Shown here piece after piece: positions 63,320 through 64,000 of a stretch of DNA of 64,000 bases (position 1 is the stretch's first letter; every line of letters starts with the position of its first letter). Source of the stretch: Bacteroidota bacterium (GTDB lineage: Bacteria > Bacteroidota > Bacteroidia > Cytophagales > Cyclobacteriaceae); contig JAFDYU010000019.1 of NCBI GenBank assembly GCA_018267285.1, positions 1-64,000 on the forward strand, written 5' to 3'. Position numbers and translations under genes: made by a program. The notes beneath the pieces were generated by a model. The model had not been told where the DNA came from. It searched no databases and was given only the letters and a program-made list of their open reading frames with translations.

Positions 63320-64000
63320 ATGGGTGATAGGAGTGCTCTTTTTATCGTAAATAAATTTTCGGGTGGAAGCTACCGACCCGAAACAGAACTGCTCATTCGC
63401 GAACAATGCAAAAAGGCTGATATCGATTGCCGGATTGAGTTCACTCAAAAAATCGGTCATGCTACAGACTTAGCGCGTTTGGCTGTAGAGCAAAAAATAA
63501 ATTTAGTTTTTGCCGTGGGTGGCGATGGCACGGTAAACGAAACAGCTCAAGGGCTTTATGGTTCTACGGTGGCAATGGGCATATTGCCGAAAGGCTCAGG
63601 CAACGGACTGGCACGGCATCTGGGCATGCCTATGTCAATAAAAAAATCGGTTGAGATAATTCGTAAGCACCGCGAAGTTTTGATTGATGTTGTCAAGATC
63701 AATCAAATTCTTTCGGTGAATGTCTCCGGCATCGGTTTTGATGGCCACGTGGCAAATTTATTTGCTGCCGGAACTCAGCGTGGGCTGGTGGGCTATACCA
63801 AACTGGTGTTTAGTGAATTCAAAAAGTTTAAGCCGTTTGAAGCCTCAATAAAATTGAATGATAAAACTTTTGAAGTGAACCCGTTTATCATAGCACTTGC
63901 CAATGCATCGCAGTTTGGTAATAACGCTTGCGTTGCTCCACAAGCCTCTTTGTGCGATGGGTTGATGGATGTGTGTGTAATCCGAAAAATACCACTTGCT
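63320..64000 (+). CDS. Diacylglycerol/lipid kinase family protein (3' partial)
   Basis: 227 codons are visible from ATG 63320; the gene runs past the window end. The nucleotide-binding motif is VFAVGGDGTVNETAQGL, followed by GILPKGSGNGLARHLG, both typical of DagK/YegS-type lipid kinases. It probably phosphorylates diacylglycerol or a related membrane lipid. VSGIGFDGHVA and LANASQFGNNACVAP are further family marks. Divergent from the YopX-like gene. Confidence 0.92.
   Translation, partial: MGDRSALFIVNKFSGGSYRPETELLIREQCKKADIDCRIEFTQKIGHATDLARLAVEQKINLVFAVGGDGTVNETAQGLYGSTVAMGILPKGSGNGLARHLGMPMSIKKSVEIIRKHREVLIDVVKINQILSVNVSGIGFDGHVANLFAAGTQRGLVGYTKLVFSEFKKFKPFEASIKLNDKTFEVNPFIIALANASQFGNNACVAPQASLCDGLMDVCVIRKIPLA

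Overview
The window is a chromosomal segment of a Bacteroidota bacterium, most likely of the order Cytophagales. The evidence is: a type IX secretion (T9SS) sorting domain on the first protein; many start-proximal sites matching the Bacteroidota promoter -7 element TAnnTTTG, one with TTG exactly 19 bases upstream; the gene block parA-parB-DUF5683-dapB-lepB; a signal peptidase with extra membrane segments; and many short beta-barrel envelope proteins. Coding density is high. I found no rRNA, tRNA, CRISPR array or transposase.

Layout. 1-4829: the 3' part of a giant secreted adhesin-like protein. Its first ~830 bases are G+C-rich, near-identical repeats. 4826-8078: a hybrid histidine kinase and a sigma-54 response regulator on the minus strand. 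8175-10233: a TerB-like protein, a rhomboid protease and holA, overlapping by 4 and 1 bases. 10288-13720: an irregular accessory patch where small lipoprotein and beta-barrel genes alternate with broken fragments of a TerB-like gene, including an exact 54-base repeat. 14035-21621: an envelope block (TPR protein, outer-membrane barrel, SPOR protein, TonB-like protein, BamA-like barrel). 21618-25339: SDR and PhyH oxygenase genes, a sphingomyelin-synthase-like PAP2 protein and tyrS on the minus strand. 25429-31340: an FAD dehydrogenase, a CoA-binding protein, a Gfo/Idh/MocA dehydrogenase, a second TerB-like protein and a conserved protein of unknown role. 31353-42561: mostly minus-strand housekeeping (methyltransferase, apaG, lepB, dapB, parB, parA, yidC, pyrG), with ung on the plus strand. 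42753-49465: accA, an MBL-fold hydrolase, and an overlapping patatin-urocanase-acyltransferase operon, then two tandem barrel paralogues. 49475-59736: two APC permeases around a PhoD-like phosphatase, a lipoprotein, birA, rsfS, ftsH, lpxH and a secreted propeller-like protein. 59863-64000: a second sigma-54 regulator with its kinase, an acyl carrier protein, a YopX-like protein, and a lipid kinase running off the end.

Themes. Envelope biogenesis dominates: lipid enzymes (accA, acp, lpxH, acyltransferase, patatin, lipid kinase, SMS-like protein), protein export and turnover (yidC, lepB, ftsH, rhomboid) and outer-membrane barrels. Two sigma-54 two-component pairs suggest stress-dependent transcription. 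The least ordinary parts are the TerB-fragment patch, the homogenised G+C-rich adhesin repeats, the SMS-like enzyme, the TTG start buried in a terminator-like hairpin at 20458-20506, and the large inverted repeat between pyrG and yidC.
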